Positions 15,571 to 23,228 are shown, counted from the first letter of the stretch. The stretch: DNA of 27,684 nt from Oscillospiraceae bacterium (GCA_018265835.1 JABLYK010000027.1:1-27684); one strand, 5' to 3'. Translations and numbers: made by a program. Notes: generated by a model from the letters alone, not told the origin.

Positions 15571-16473
15571 TTATATATTATAAGCTTTTTTGTAATGATC
15601 TGCGACATAGGCTTCCAGTCCTTTTGCCTGCGCTGGAAGCACATTTGCCCGCAGTCGGGAAATACCGAACTGCCGCACCGTATCCCCATGTTCGCTCCGA
15701 AGCGGTACAGTGCAGAGCGCGGGATACTCCCGGCTCACCGCCTCTGCCTTTCTCTTCGGCAAAACGGCGATATACGCCCGTTTCGGATCGGACAGCAACA
15801 GTTCCGGCATCAGGCTGCTCTCTGTTTCCGCCACATATTGCGGCGACAATCCTTCGTCCGAAAACAGATTGCAGATTGCTATGCTGATGGGATAGTCCCC
15901 CGGGAAGCCCACCAGCGCATAGTCCAGTAACGCCGCCACGGGAATACTCTGTGCCTTTGCCAACGGATGTGTGCCATGTACCAGCGCATAAAAAGGCTCT
16001 GCATAGAGGATTTTGCATTCAATCCCCGCTCCAGTTACCGGCGGTGCACAGATAGCAAGGTCAATCTCCCGGTTTCCGAGCGCTGCTTTCAACTCCCGGA
16101 AACTAAGATACTGCCGGGCATTCAGCATCAGTTTCGGATGTTCCTGCTGGTATGCAGAAAGGATTGGCAGCACATGGCTCATCCCATATCCCACGCGAAC
16201 CGGCCGCTGTGGTGCCGCCGCATAGTCCTGCGCAGCCGCCAAAAACTCGTCATACGCCGCGCAAACCCGCTCTGCATAGGGCAGAATTGCCCGCCCCGCT
16301 TCGTTGAGCGTCGAGCCGCGACCGCTGCGGTCAAACAGACGCACACCCACCTGCCGCTCCAGCCGGGCTATGGATGCGCTCAGTGCCGGCTGCGTCACAT
16401 GCAGCGTCTGTGCTGCAACAGCCATGTTTTCCGTCTGCGCAACGCAGAGGAAATATCGCAGTTTTTCCACCAT
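15571..16473 (-). CDS. LysR family regulator of the ferredoxin-MatC operon
   Basis: 300 aa from ATG 16473, eight bases after GGAGG; the seven-residue longer frame covers that site. The N-terminal helix-turn-helix (about 2-60: YFLCVAQTENMAVAAQTLHVTQPALSASI, with RLERQVGVRLFDRSGRG) is canonical. The effector domain is about 88-290 (RPVRVGYGMSHVLPILSAY, DLAICAPP). It is transcribed away from the ferredoxin/unknown/MatC operon and shares a 170-bp intergenic region holding an LTTR box, so it very probably activates that operon in response to its substrate. Confidence 0.93.
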   Translation of the reverse strand: MVEKLRYFLCVAQTENMAVAAQTLHVTQPALSASIARLERQVGVRLFDRSGRGSTLNEAGRAILPYAERVCAAYDEFLAAAQDYAAAPQRPVRVGYGMSHVLPILSAYQQEHPKLMLNARQYLSFRELKAALGNREIDLAICAPPVTGAGIECKILYAEPFYALVHGTHPLAKAQSIPVAALLDYALVGFPGDYPISIAICNLFSDEGLSPQYVAETESSLMPELLLSDPKRAYIAVLPKRKAEAVSREYPALCTVPLRSEHGDTVRQFGISRLRANVLPAQAKGLEAYVADHYKKAYNI

Positions 16474-16506
16474 AAGCAGCACCTCCTGCCACACTGGCGC
16501 CGTCGC

Positions 16507-16523
16507 TATAATGTTTTGTTATA
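16507..16523. promoter_or_regulatory. LysR operator of the ferredoxin-MatC operon
   Basis: TATAA-N7-TTATA is a perfect palindrome containing the T-N11-A LysR box. Its centre is about 64 bases upstream of the predicted operon start site (near 16579), the usual position of an LTTR recognition site. It lies just downstream of the lysR -10, where it would also allow autorepression. Confidence 0.6.
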
Positions 16524-16534
16524 CCGCCTCTCAT

Positions 16535-16563
16535 ATTATAAATTGGACAGCCGGAAAATGCAA
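16535..16563 (-). promoter_or_regulatory. Promoter of the LysR gene (15571-16473)
   Basis: Minus strand TTGCAT (16563-16558), 17-bp spacer, consensus TATAAT (16540-16535). Confidence 0.6.
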
Positions 16564-16572
16564 GCGTATATT
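16544..16572 (+). promoter_or_regulatory. Promoter of the ferredoxin-MatC operon
   Basis: TGGACA (16544-16549), 17-bp spacer, TATATT (16567-16572), overlapping the divergent lysR promoter. The imperfect -35 suits an activator-dependent promoter. Confidence 0.6.
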
Positions 16573-16645
16573 AAAATCAGCAAGAGACCGAGCAGAGTAG
16601 GCGCCGCTCCGCTCCCCAGAAAAGAACATTATGGAGGCGAAGCTT

Positions 16646-17359
16646 ATGGTAATCAACAAAGAAAAGTGCATTGGCTGCGGACAATGCATTCCCTACTGCG
16701 GCCCCAAAGCCATCCGCATTGAAAACCGGCAGGCATACATCGATCTCGACCTGTGCGTAGAGTGCGGCAACTGCAAATTTGGAAACGTATGTCCGGTGGA
16801 TGCAATTGTCCAGCAAACGCTGATCATGCCCCGCATGATCCGCGCCATTTTTAGCAATGCCAGAGAGAAATCACCCAACACTGGTATTCCGGGGCGTGGC
16901 ACAGAGGAGATGAAGACCAACGACATCACCAACCGTTACCCTCTCGGTAAAGTGGGCATTGCCTGCGAAATGGGTCGCCCTGCCACCAGCACCTCGTTCC
17001 ACGATGTGGAAACAATCGCACGTACACTCTGCGCGCACGGTGCACAGCTCGAGCAGGAAAATCCTTCTGCAATTGTCTTCGAACCAGGCAATACCGGCTC
17101 TGTGAAAGCCGAATTCAAAAATGAACGCGCCATGTCCTTCATCATTGAGGCACTGATTGACGCGGATAAACTGCCCGCCATTCTGTCAGACCTGAAAGAA
17201 GCGCAGAAGCAGGTAGACACTGTATTCAGCGTAGATGTCATCACACGCATGGATCACGGAATGATTCCGACAGATTCGCTGCTTTCGCAGGCAGGCGTTC
17301 AGCGGCGTCCCAACGGAAAAACCTGCGTTGGCCTTGGTAAGGCCAGAAAGGGGAATTGA
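16646..17359 (+). CDS. 2x[4Fe-4S] ferredoxin domain fused to an unrecognised domain
   Basis: 237 aa from ATG 16646, eight bases after GGAGG (16633-16637); the ATG at 16631 lies on that site. Residues 1-60 are a bacterial-type ferredoxin: C8-x2-C11-x2-C14-x3-C18 and C37-x2-C40-x2-C43-x5-C49-P, enough for two [4Fe-4S] clusters. There is no signal peptide, so it is cytosolic. Residues about 95-237 form a domain I do not recognise, with GIACEMGRP, VFEPGNTGSVKAEFKNERA and a C-terminal DHGMIPTDSLLSQAG...CVGLGKARKG. Parts of it resemble the next gene product (see findings). It is first in an operon with that protein and a MatC-type carrier. I infer electron transfer to or from a carboxylate-converting enzyme; the reaction is unknown. 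Confidence 0.82.
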   Translation: MVINKEKCIGCGQCIPYCGPKAIRIENRQAYIDLDLCVECGNCKFGNVCPVDAIVQQTLIMPRMIRAIFSNAREKSPNTGIPGRGTEEMKTNDITNRYPLGKVGIACEMGRPATSTSFHDVETIARTLCAHGAQLEQENPSAIVFEPGNTGSVKAEFKNERAMSFIIEALIDADKLPAILSDLKEAQKQVDTVFSVDVITRMDHGMIPTDSLLSQAGVQRRPNGKTCVGLGKARKGN

Positions 17360-17361
17360 CC

Positions 17362-17994
17362 ATGTCTCACAGCTTACACAGAAGCGGCTCTTCGGAGAGC
17401 CTGCGTTCCGATTTTCCCGTCCTCGCCATTGGCGCGAGAGGCTTCAACCGAGACGGCTGCGCGGATTCGCTTGTTAAAATCGGAGAAATCTTTTTGAAAC
17501 ACAATCCTGTCAACTCTGGCATTCTGGGGCTGGACGGAGCTTTCACGGCTGACCGGGCTAACGAAGCCCGGCAAACCATCACAGACGGCGCAGTGACCCA
17601 CGCGGTGTTCTCCAGCGAAGCCGATCTCGTTGCGTGCCTGAAAGAACTGCAAGAGGCCGACTTGGGTGTTTCCATCATCGTTTCGGGCCTGTTCGACACC
17701 GTACACGAATGTTGCCACGAGGCAGGACTGGAACCGCACACCGTTAATTGCTCGCTGGGTGTCTGGGGCAATGTAGAAGAAAAAATGCCGGAGGATTCCC
17801 GCATCGCCGATGTAACGACCATGTGTGGTCACGGCATGATCCCATTCACGCTGGTGGAAAGCATGGTTGAGAAAGTGAAAAAGGGGCTCCTCACACCTGC
17901 ACAGGCAGCAGAAAAAATTTCTCCTCAGTGCCATTGCCATATCTTCAACACCGAGCGAGCTGCAAGAATCCTCGAAGAAATCGCACAGGATTGA
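17362..17994 (+). CDS. Unrecognised cysteine-rich protein, partner of the ferredoxin fusion
   Basis: 210 aa from ATG 17362, eight bases after AAGGGG (17348-17353) and two bases past the upstream stop; a TTG at 17356 is less likely. There is no signal peptide or membrane segment. Visible features are an N-terminal RGFNRDGCADSL, SIIVSGLFDTVHECCHEAGLEP, NCSLGVWGN, TTMCGHGMIP, and a C-terminal helical part TPAQAAEKISPQCHCHIFN with a C-x-C pair. The HGMIP string also occurs in the upstream protein. The cysteines could bind metal or a cluster. I cannot assign a family; an enzyme or cluster-binding subunit working with the ferredoxin fusion is an inference from the operon. Confidence 0.78.
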   Translation: MSHSLHRSGSSESLRSDFPVLAIGARGFNRDGCADSLVKIGEIFLKHNPVNSGILGLDGAFTADRANEARQTITDGAVTHAVFSSEADLVACLKELQEADLGVSIIVSGLFDTVHECCHEAGLEPHTVNCSLGVWGNVEEKMPEDSRIADVTTMCGHGMIPFTLVESMVEKVKKGLLTPAQAAEKISPQCHCHIFNTERAARILEEIAQD

Positions 17995-18010
17995 GAAAGT
18001 GAGAAATGGT

Positions 18011-19273
18011 ATGGACGTCATTGCTTTGATTCTCTTTCTGGTTGTGATCGTTCTTGCGTTCCTCAGAAAGACGAATGTCGGCATTCTTGCACTGGCGATC
18101 GGCACAATCGCAGTAAAGCTGTTTGGACTGACCGATAAGGATTTGATTTCTGGCATCAGCAGCTCCATGTTCTGCATCATGGCCGGTCTCACGCTCCTGT
18201 TTTCCATCATCAACAACACTGGCGCGCTCCAGTTGCTGGCCAGAAAGGTCGTGTCCCTTGCAGGCAAGCGCATCTGGGTCATCCCAATCACCGTGTATGC
18301 TGCCGGTTTCGTGGTCGCGGGCATCGGTCTTGGCGCTTCTGCGGGACTTGCAATCATTCCCGGTCTCGCCGTCAGTATCGCATTGCAGGTGGGCTACAAT
18401 CCGGTCATGCTGTGCCTCATTGGCATCTGCGGGTTGATGGGCGGGCGTATGACTCCGATCACCCCAGAGGCAGCTATCATCAACAATGCTGTAGCTGGCT
18501 CCGGACTGGCAAATGTCATGCCCACCATTCTGGTCTGCCAGACGCTGATCACTGTCATTTTCTCCTGCATCATTTTCCTCATCTACAGGGGATACCGCGT
18601 CAAGCAACCCACCCAATCCAGCGCCTCCGCCGCGAAGGAGCATTTCAATAAAAAGCAAGTTATTGCGCTGTGCTCCATTCTCCTGATGATGGCGTTGATC
18701 ATCTTCGTCAAGGTCAATGTCGGGCTTGCCGCCTTTATCGCAGCGGCCATTCTGTTGCTTCTTGGAGTTGCAGATGAGGGTTCCAGTATCAAATCTATGC
18801 CCTGGAGTACAATTCTGATGATTCTGGGTGTCGGGGCGCTGTTGGACGTGGTGGACTCTGTGGGCGGCATCAGACTGATGAGCGACGCTCTGTCCAGCAT
18901 TATGACCAGCAAAACCGCTGTTCCCCTAATGGGCTTGTCCTCTGGGCTACTCAGTCTGGTCAGCAATGCAACCAGTGTGGTATATCCCACGATGATGCCC
19001 ATGTGTATTGAAATCGCTGAACAAATTGGCGGCGTAAATCCGGTTGCTCTGATGGCTGCTGTCGGCGCAGGCGGCTCTCTGGCCGGCATATCGCCCATGT
19101 CCACTGGCGGCGCGCTCGCGCTGGCGGCGCTTGCCACGACAAAGACAGACCTCAGCGAAGCGGAGCAGAGCAAGGCTTTCGTACAGTTGTTGATCACAGC
19201 TGCTATTGGACTTGTGATAACCGCTATTGTCTCCGGTCTGTGTTGTAACTGGATTGCAAATCTTATGAGCTGA
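18011..19273 (+). CDS. MatC-like dicarboxylate (malonate-type) carrier
   Basis: 420 aa from ATG 18011, with GTGAG seven bases before; a GTG at 17999 is an alternative. It has about eleven membrane segments and two re-entrant-type halves. It resembles the MatC N-terminal family and the wider ion-transporter (SLC13/CitM-like) group: FLRKTNVGILALAIGTIAVKLFG near the start, AGIGLGASAGLAIIPGLAVSIAL, GLMGGRMTPITPEAAIINN in the first half and SNATSVVYPTMMPM with SLAGISPMSTGGALALAAL in the second. Known relatives carry malonate or other carboxylates. It is the last gene of the LysR-controlled operon and probably imports the compound the two upstream proteins act on. The substrate is not readable. Confidence 0.85.
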   Translation: MDVIALILFLVVIVLAFLRKTNVGILALAIGTIAVKLFGLTDKDLISGISSSMFCIMAGLTLLFSIINNTGALQLLARKVVSLAGKRIWVIPITVYAAGFVVAGIGLGASAGLAIIPGLAVSIALQVGYNPVMLCLIGICGLMGGRMTPITPEAAIINNAVAGSGLANVMPTILVCQTLITVIFSCIIFLIYRGYRVKQPTQSSASAAKEHFNKKQVIALCSILLMMALIIFVKVNVGLAAFIAAAILLLLGVADEGSSIKSMPWSTILMILGVGALLDVVDSVGGIRLMSDALSSIMTSKTAVPLMGLSSGLLSLVSNATSVVYPTMMPMCIEIAEQIGGVNPVALMAAVGAGGSLAGISPMSTGGALALAALATTKTDLSEAEQSKAFVQLLITAAIGLVITAIVSGLCCNWIANLMS

Positions 19274-19286
19274 TTTTCTCCGAAAA

Positions 19287-19322
19287 AAGCCTGCCGTAGA
19301 ATTTTCTTTCTACGGCAGGCTT
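19287..19322 (-). terminator. Terminator between MatC and CarD-like genes
   Basis: 15-bp stem AAGCCTGCCGTAGAA (19287-19301) / TTCTACGGCAGGCTT (19308-19322). On the minus strand a six-T run follows, so it is best fitted to end the CarD-like gene. On the plus strand the T-run is interrupted, but it may also stop the MatC operon. Confidence 0.85.
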
Positions 19323-19343
19323 ATAAACTTTTCTGTTTTTACA

Positions 19344-19868
19344 CTACGCCAGCTTCTCCCCGTGGGAGAGCTTCTCCATGGACTGCTCGATGAACGCCGG
19401 CACCAGGCTGCGCTCGATACCGAGCGCCACGGCCAGCTCGCCGTGCAGCATCTCCTCGGCGCGCTTCATATACCGTTCATCCACAAGCCCCATTTTTTTG
19501 CCGCGCGCGCTGAGCACGCAGCGCTTCGTGTAGATGCTCTTAATCATCCGCAGCAGATCTGCGCAGCTATAGCTCTGGATGCAGGACTGGTAGTGCTCGG
19601 TCAGGAACCGGAGATTGCTGTTTTCACAGACCTCGGCCTCCATATCCGGCAGGGCGCAAAGCAGCTCCAGCGCCTCCGCGCGGGTGATGACCGGGCGCAT
19701 GAACACCTTGGCGTCCACCGGCGTAAAGATTTTGCCCTCCCGGTAGAGCGGCGCAAGCGTATAGTATTGCCGTTGCTTGTTGATGCCGGAAATTTTCGGC
19801 ACACCGATTTCCTCCACGCGGCACACGCCTTCTCCTCCGTAGACAATAAGATCCCCGATCTGATACAC
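19344..19868 (-). CDS. CarD family transcriptional regulator
   Basis: 174 aa from a GTG at 19868, about 10 bases after AAAGGGG; an upstream in-frame start gives a basic, unlikely extension. The N-terminal CarD/TRCF RNA-polymerase-interaction domain (about 1-65) opens with YQIGDLIVYGGEGVCRVEEIG and has the QYYTLAPLYREGKIFTPVD strand pair. The C-terminal helical domain covers about 70-170 (MRPVITRAEALELLCALP; YMKRAEEMLHGELAVALGI). CarD proteins bind the polymerase beta subunit and tune open-complex stability, often at rRNA promoters. Stand-alone with its own terminator; targets unknown. Confidence 0.9.
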   Translation of the reverse strand: MYQIGDLIVYGGEGVCRVEEIGVPKISGINKQRQYYTLAPLYREGKIFTPVDAKVFMRPVITRAEALELLCALPDMEAEVCENSNLRFLTEHYQSCIQSYSCADLLRMIKSIYTKRCVLSARGKKMGLVDERYMKRAEEMLHGELAVALGIERSLVPAFIEQSMEKLSHGEKLA

Positions 19869-19972
19869 CGTATTTGAGCCCCTTTCTGCGGCCCTTCGCC
19901 GCAAACTATGATTAGTTTAACACATTTTTCAGCATTTCGTAAGAAGTATTTTCACTTTTTTCAGAAAAACGC

Positions 19973-20000
19973 TTGATTTTTTTCAGAAAACGGATAAAAT
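19973..20000 (+). promoter_or_regulatory. Promoter of the AEC permease gene
   Basis: TTGATT (19973-19978), 16-bp spacer, TAAAAT (19995-20000), in an AT-rich divergent region. No clear promoter was found for the CarD-like gene on the other strand. Confidence 0.6.
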
Positions 20001-20043
20001 ACATGGTTTACGGGTTTCAAACTCCACGGCAGGAGGCGGGCAA

Positions 20044-21102
20044 ATGCTTTCCATCATCACAGGGATGTTGACGGACGCCGGGTTTCTCGGCGCGTTTTTT
20101 CAGACCATTGTCATTATCTTTTTCGGGTTTTTGTTCCGGCGGCGCGGGATCCTTGCGCCTTCCGGCAAGCAGGCGCTGACCGCGCTGGAATGGAAGCTCT
20201 GTGTGCCGTGTCTGGCGTTTGACGCGTTTATGACGGATTTCAGCGCGCAGGAGCTGGTCACCGGCGGGGAAATTTTGCTGCTGTCGCTGGTGTTTTACAT
20301 CGCGGCGGCGCTGCTTTCCCGGCTGGCCTTCCGCCGGCACGGCACCGGCCGCGCAACCGCGCTGGCGCTGTTTATCGCCATCGGGCAGCTCACACTGTTT
20401 TCCACGCCGATTTTGCAGTCGATTTATCCCGATCCTGGCAGCGAGGTCATTTTCGACGTAAGCATCATGACGCTGCCGTTCCGGTTTATGGTGTACATCG
20501 TGTCGTTTTTCGTGCTGTCCGGTCTGAAGCTCGACCGGAAAAACCTGCGCATCACGTGCCGGGACGTCTTTCTCAACCCCATCATCATCGCCATGCTGCT
20601 CGGCATTTTCATCTGGCTGACGCAGAACCTCATGCCGCAGGTGGCGGTCGGCGACACGTCCTACGGCGCGCTGCGGCTGGACAAAACGCTGCCCGCGCTG
20701 TACACGCCCATTCAGGCGCTGGAGCGTATGGTCGGGCCGCTCGCCATGTTCCTGATCGGCATCTCCCTCGGCGAGGCGCGCCTGGACGAAGCGCTGCACG
20801 ACCGGCTCGCATGGCTGGCCGCCGCGCTGCGCACCATCGCCGTGCCGGTTTGCGTGCTGGCGGCGCTCTGCGCGCTGCAGGCGCTGGGCGCAATCCACTT
20901 CAACGCCGCCGCGCTGACCGCCATGGTCATCGGCTTTGCCGCACCGTCGAGCGCGACGGTGAGCCTGTTCGCCATCCAGTACGACCGCGAGGCGCAGCTC
21001 GGCTCGCGCGTGTGCCTGCTGTCCACGTTTTTGTGCCTGCTGTCGTTCCCGCTGTGCTACCTGCTGGTCCAGCTCGCGCTGACGCTGCCGTGCTTCGCGT
21101 AA
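20044..21102 (+). CDS. AEC family permease (auxin efflux carrier type)
   Basis: 352 aa with ten predicted membrane segments. Family marks are GFLFRRRGILAPSGKQALTALEWKLCVPCLAF at helix 1-2, NPIIIAMLLGIFIWL after the central loop, GPLAMFLIGISLGEARLD, and the C-terminal GFAAPSSATVSLFAIQYDREA, the usual unwound-helix region. AEC proteins move organic anions such as malate or malonate in bacteria. ATG 20044 follows AGGAGG by seven bases. Monocistronic; substrate unknown. Confidence 0.92.
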   Translation: MLSIITGMLTDAGFLGAFFQTIVIIFFGFLFRRRGILAPSGKQALTALEWKLCVPCLAFDAFMTDFSAQELVTGGEILLLSLVFYIAAALLSRLAFRRHGTGRATALALFIAIGQLTLFSTPILQSIYPDPGSEVIFDVSIMTLPFRFMVYIVSFFVLSGLKLDRKNLRITCRDVFLNPIIIAMLLGIFIWLTQNLMPQVAVGDTSYGALRLDKTLPALYTPIQALERMVGPLAMFLIGISLGEARLDEALHDRLAWLAAALRTIAVPVCVLAALCALQALGAIHFNAAALTAMVIGFAAPSSATVSLFAIQYDREAQLGSRVCLLSTFLCLLSFPLCYLLVQLALTLPCFA

Positions 21103-21107
21103 CACCT

Positions 21108-21290
21108 GGCAAAAAAGCAAGCTTTTTTGCCAAAAGGGGGATTGCGCTTCGTTCAGCGCACGCGCCAGAGGCGCGTACGTTCTCTCCGCGAGAAGTATTT
21201 TCTCCACCGCGCATGTCGCCGGAGAAAATGATTGAACTCTCTTTCGCCGCTTCCGAGCGGCGAAACTCTACGAGGTATTTTTGACAGGCT
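21108..21290 (+). repeat. Dispersed multi-hairpin element, copy B
   Basis: Begins with a poly-A/T hairpin GGCAAAAAAGC/GCTTTTTTGCC (21108-21118, 21121-21131) that is also a good terminator for the AEC gene. A GC-rich variable part follows. The conserved block is TTTTCTCC...GGAGAAAATGATTG (about 21198-21233), then the stem TTTCGCCGC/GCGGCGAAA (about 21242-21264). It ends CTCTACGAGGTATTTTTGACA. Conserved blocks match copy A (minus, 6723-6924) nearly base for base. No credible gene. Confidence 0.8.
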
Positions 21291-21292
21291 GA

Positions 21293-21320
21293 ATCCCCCG
21301 CTCGTGCGGGGGATTTTTTT
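21293..21320 (+). terminator. Intrinsic terminator at the end of repeat copy B
   Basis: ATCCCCCGC (21293-21301), TCGT loop, GCGGGGGAT (21306-21314), seven T. Copy A also ends in GCTGA plus a strong hairpin, so this hairpin may belong to the element. Confidence 0.88.
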
Positions 21321-21344
21321 GCCCGAATTTTCCCGTTCAAACAC

Positions 21345-21376
21345 TTGACAGCCAATACTATGCGTTGTATAGTATT
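21345..21376 (+). promoter_or_regulatory. PadR operon promoter with palindromic operator
   Basis: TTGACA (21345-21350), 17-bp spacer, TATAGT (21368-21373). An inverted repeat AATACTAT-N7-ATAGTATT (21354-21361, 21369-21376) spans the spacer and covers the -10. This is a typical autorepression site for the PadR protein encoded just downstream. Confidence 0.75.
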
Positions 21377-21395
21377 ATGCAACAGGAGGCATGCC

Positions 21396-21713
21396 ATGGA
21401 TATGCAATTGAAACGCGGCCTGTTGGACGTCTGCGTGCTGGCCGCCATCAAAAATCGAGATTCCTATGGGTATCAGATCATCAAGGACATGAAACCCTAC
21501 GTCACGATTTCCGAATCCACGCTGTACCCCATCCTGCGCAGGCTGGAGGCCGCAGAATGCCTCACCGTCCGGTCTGTCGAGCACAATGGCCGCCTGCGGA
21601 AATACTATCACATCACGCAGGCCGGGCTGGACCGGATCGCCGCGTTTTCGGAGGAGTGGAAGGAAATCATGTCGATTTATCAATTCATCATCAGGGAGGA
21701 ACCGTATGAATAA
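21396..21713 (+). CDS. PadR family transcriptional repressor
   Basis: 105 aa from ATG 21396, six bases after AGGAGG; the longer frame runs into the promoter. The winged helix-turn-helix is QLKRGLLDVCVLAAI...SYGYQIIKDM, with SESTLYPILRRLEAAECL as the recognition region and a short C-terminal helix, the small-PadR (subfamily 2) form. It is first in a three-gene operon with DUF1700 and DUF4097 genes, a common Firmicutes arrangement linked to cell-envelope stress, and very probably represses its own operon through the palindrome at 21354-21376. Confidence 0.95.
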   Translation: MDMQLKRGLLDVCVLAAIKNRDSYGYQIIKDMKPYVTISESTLYPILRRLEAAECLTVRSVEHNGRLRKYYHITQAGLDRIAAFSEEWKEIMSIYQFIIREEPYE

Positions 21714-22311
21714 GCAGCAATTCCTTGCAGCGCTCCGGGATCGGCTGTACGGGCTGCCGCAAGCCGATATTGAAAAATCTCTGGATTTTTACGCAGAAAT
21801 GATCGACGACCGCGTGGAAGACGGTCTGACGGAAGAGCAGGCAGTTCTGGAGCTTGGCCCGGTTGATGAAATTGCAGAGCAGATTCTGCTGGAGCAGCCG
21901 CTGCCCCGGCTCGTAAAGGCAAAAATGCGCCCATCCCACACCCTGCACGCATGGGAGGTAGTTCTGCTCATCCTCGGCGCTCCCGTCTGGCTGCCGCTGC
22001 TGCTGGCCGCAGTGGCTGTGCTGCTGTCTGTCTATGTGGTAGTGTGGGCGATCGTCGTCGTGTTCTATTCGCTTGATCTGTCCCTTGCAGCCAGCTGCCT
22101 TGCGGGCATCATCGGCGGTGCGGTACTCGCCGCCGCACACAATGGAATTCAGATCCTGCTGGTCTGCTTCGGCGCAGGACTCATTTGCGCAGGGCTTACC
22201 ATTTTGCTGTTCTTCGCATGCAACCAAATCGCGCTGGGCGTCATCCGCTTCAGCGGCTGGTTCCTGCGGCTTTTGAAGTCTCAGTTCATCCGGAAGGGGG
22301 ATGCAGCATGA
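21706..22311 (+). CDS. DUF1700/HAAS-domain membrane protein
   Basis: 201 aa from ATG 21706, overlapping padR by 8 bases, with GGAGG upstream. The N-terminal helical HAAS domain (about 1-65: FLAALRDRLYGLPQADIEKSLDFYAEMIDDR...ELGPVDEIAEQIL) is followed by about four membrane segments from residue 85 (WEVVLLILGAPVWLPLLLAAVAVLLSVYVVVW) to near the C-terminus. The family regularly sits between PadR and DUF4097 genes. The mechanism is unknown; a membrane anchor or sensor of envelope state is assumed. Confidence 0.92.
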   Translation: MNKQQFLAALRDRLYGLPQADIEKSLDFYAEMIDDRVEDGLTEEQAVLELGPVDEIAEQILLEQPLPRLVKAKMRPSHTLHAWEVVLLILGAPVWLPLLLAAVAVLLSVYVVVWAIVVVFYSLDLSLAASCLAGIIGGAVLAAAHNGIQILLVCFGAGLICAGLTILLFFACNQIALGVIRFSGWFLRLLKSQFIRKGDAA

Positions 22312-23228
22312 AAACATCCAAAAAGATTGCACTGATTGTGGCCGCCGGGTGCATCCTGCTCGGCGCGCTCCTGATCGTGATTGGCCGGCCAAAAGGCGGG
22401 TTCCGGCAGCTGGAAGCGCCGGAAACGAAATTTGAAGCCAAAACGCACACCATAGAGGTGCCCTTTCAGCGCATCGACATCCATGAGATCTACGCGGACG
22501 TCCGGATTCTCCCCGCAACGGACGGGCAGTGCAAGGTCATTTGCTACGACAGCGCGGGGCTGACGCACGCCGTCGGCGTGGAAAACGACACCCTGACCAT
22601 CCAGAGCACAGACCACCGCACATGGCAGGGCCACATCGGCATCTTCTGGGGCAACTGGGAAGACATCACGCTGACGGTCTACCTGCCTGAGCAGGCGTAT
22701 GAATCGCTGGTGCTGCAAACGACCAGCGGCAACATTTCCGTTCCGGACAGCTTCACGTTTGCGGAAGCGGAGCTGCTGACCACAAGCGGTGATGTCGCCT
22801 TTTCCGGAACGGCAAGTGAAACGCTGCTGGTGAAGAGCACCAGCGGCGAGATCGAACTCAGAAGCGCGGGCGGCAGCGCCATGAACCTCACGACGACCAG
22901 CGGCGACATTGGTCTTTCCAACCTGACGGCGGACGAATTGACCATCCAATCGACCAGCGGCGAGATCGAGCTGTCCGCCGTTCAGGTCAGCGGCGAGGCA
23001 GCGCTGAAAACCACCAGCGGCGATATTGAGCTGGACAATGCGGACGCCGCTTCCCTCCGCATCCAGACCGTGAGCGGCGAGGTGGAAGGTACGCTGCTGT
23101 CCGGCAAAAACTTCATGACGCGCACCACGAGCGGCGACGTGCGCGTGCCCCCGTCCGATCCCACTGCAGGTCGCTGCGAAGTGACCACAACAAGCGGCGA
23201 TATCCGGCTCAGGGTGCTGAAGGGGTAA
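22308..23228 (+). CDS. DUF4097 beta-helix surface/adhesin-like protein
   Basis: 306 aa from ATG 22308, overlapping the previous stop (ATGA). One membrane anchor (about 6-24, KIALIVAAGCILLGALLIVIG) is followed by a DUF4097 repeat domain. From about residue 135 it carries nine or so copies of a [TS]SG[DE][IV] turn, spaced about 17-22 residues, that should stack into a right-handed beta helix. The protein is expected outside the membrane. LiaX-type DUF4097 proteins modulate envelope-stress signalling, so a sensor or effector role in the PadR module is plausible but unproven here. The DNA shows matching imperfect ACCAGCGGCGA repeats. Confidence 0.93.
   Translation: MKTSKKIALIVAAGCILLGALLIVIGRPKGGFRQLEAPETKFEAKTHTIEVPFQRIDIHEIYADVRILPATDGQCKVICYDSAGLTHAVGVENDTLTIQSTDHRTWQGHIGIFWGNWEDITLTVYLPEQAYESLVLQTTSGNISVPDSFTFAEAELLTTSGDVAFSGTASETLLVKSTSGEIELRSAGGSAMNLTTTSGDIGLSNLTADELTIQSTSGEIELSAVQVSGEAALKTTSGDIELDNADAASLRIQTVSGEVEGTLLSGKNFMTRTTSGDVRVPPSDPTAGRCEVTTTSGDIRLRVLKG

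Noticed and set aside
22720..23215. Regularly spaced ACCAGCGGCGA repeats, looking like a CRISPR or tandem array
   Set aside because: They are imperfect, in frame, and encode the TSG[DE] turns of the DUF4097 beta helix.
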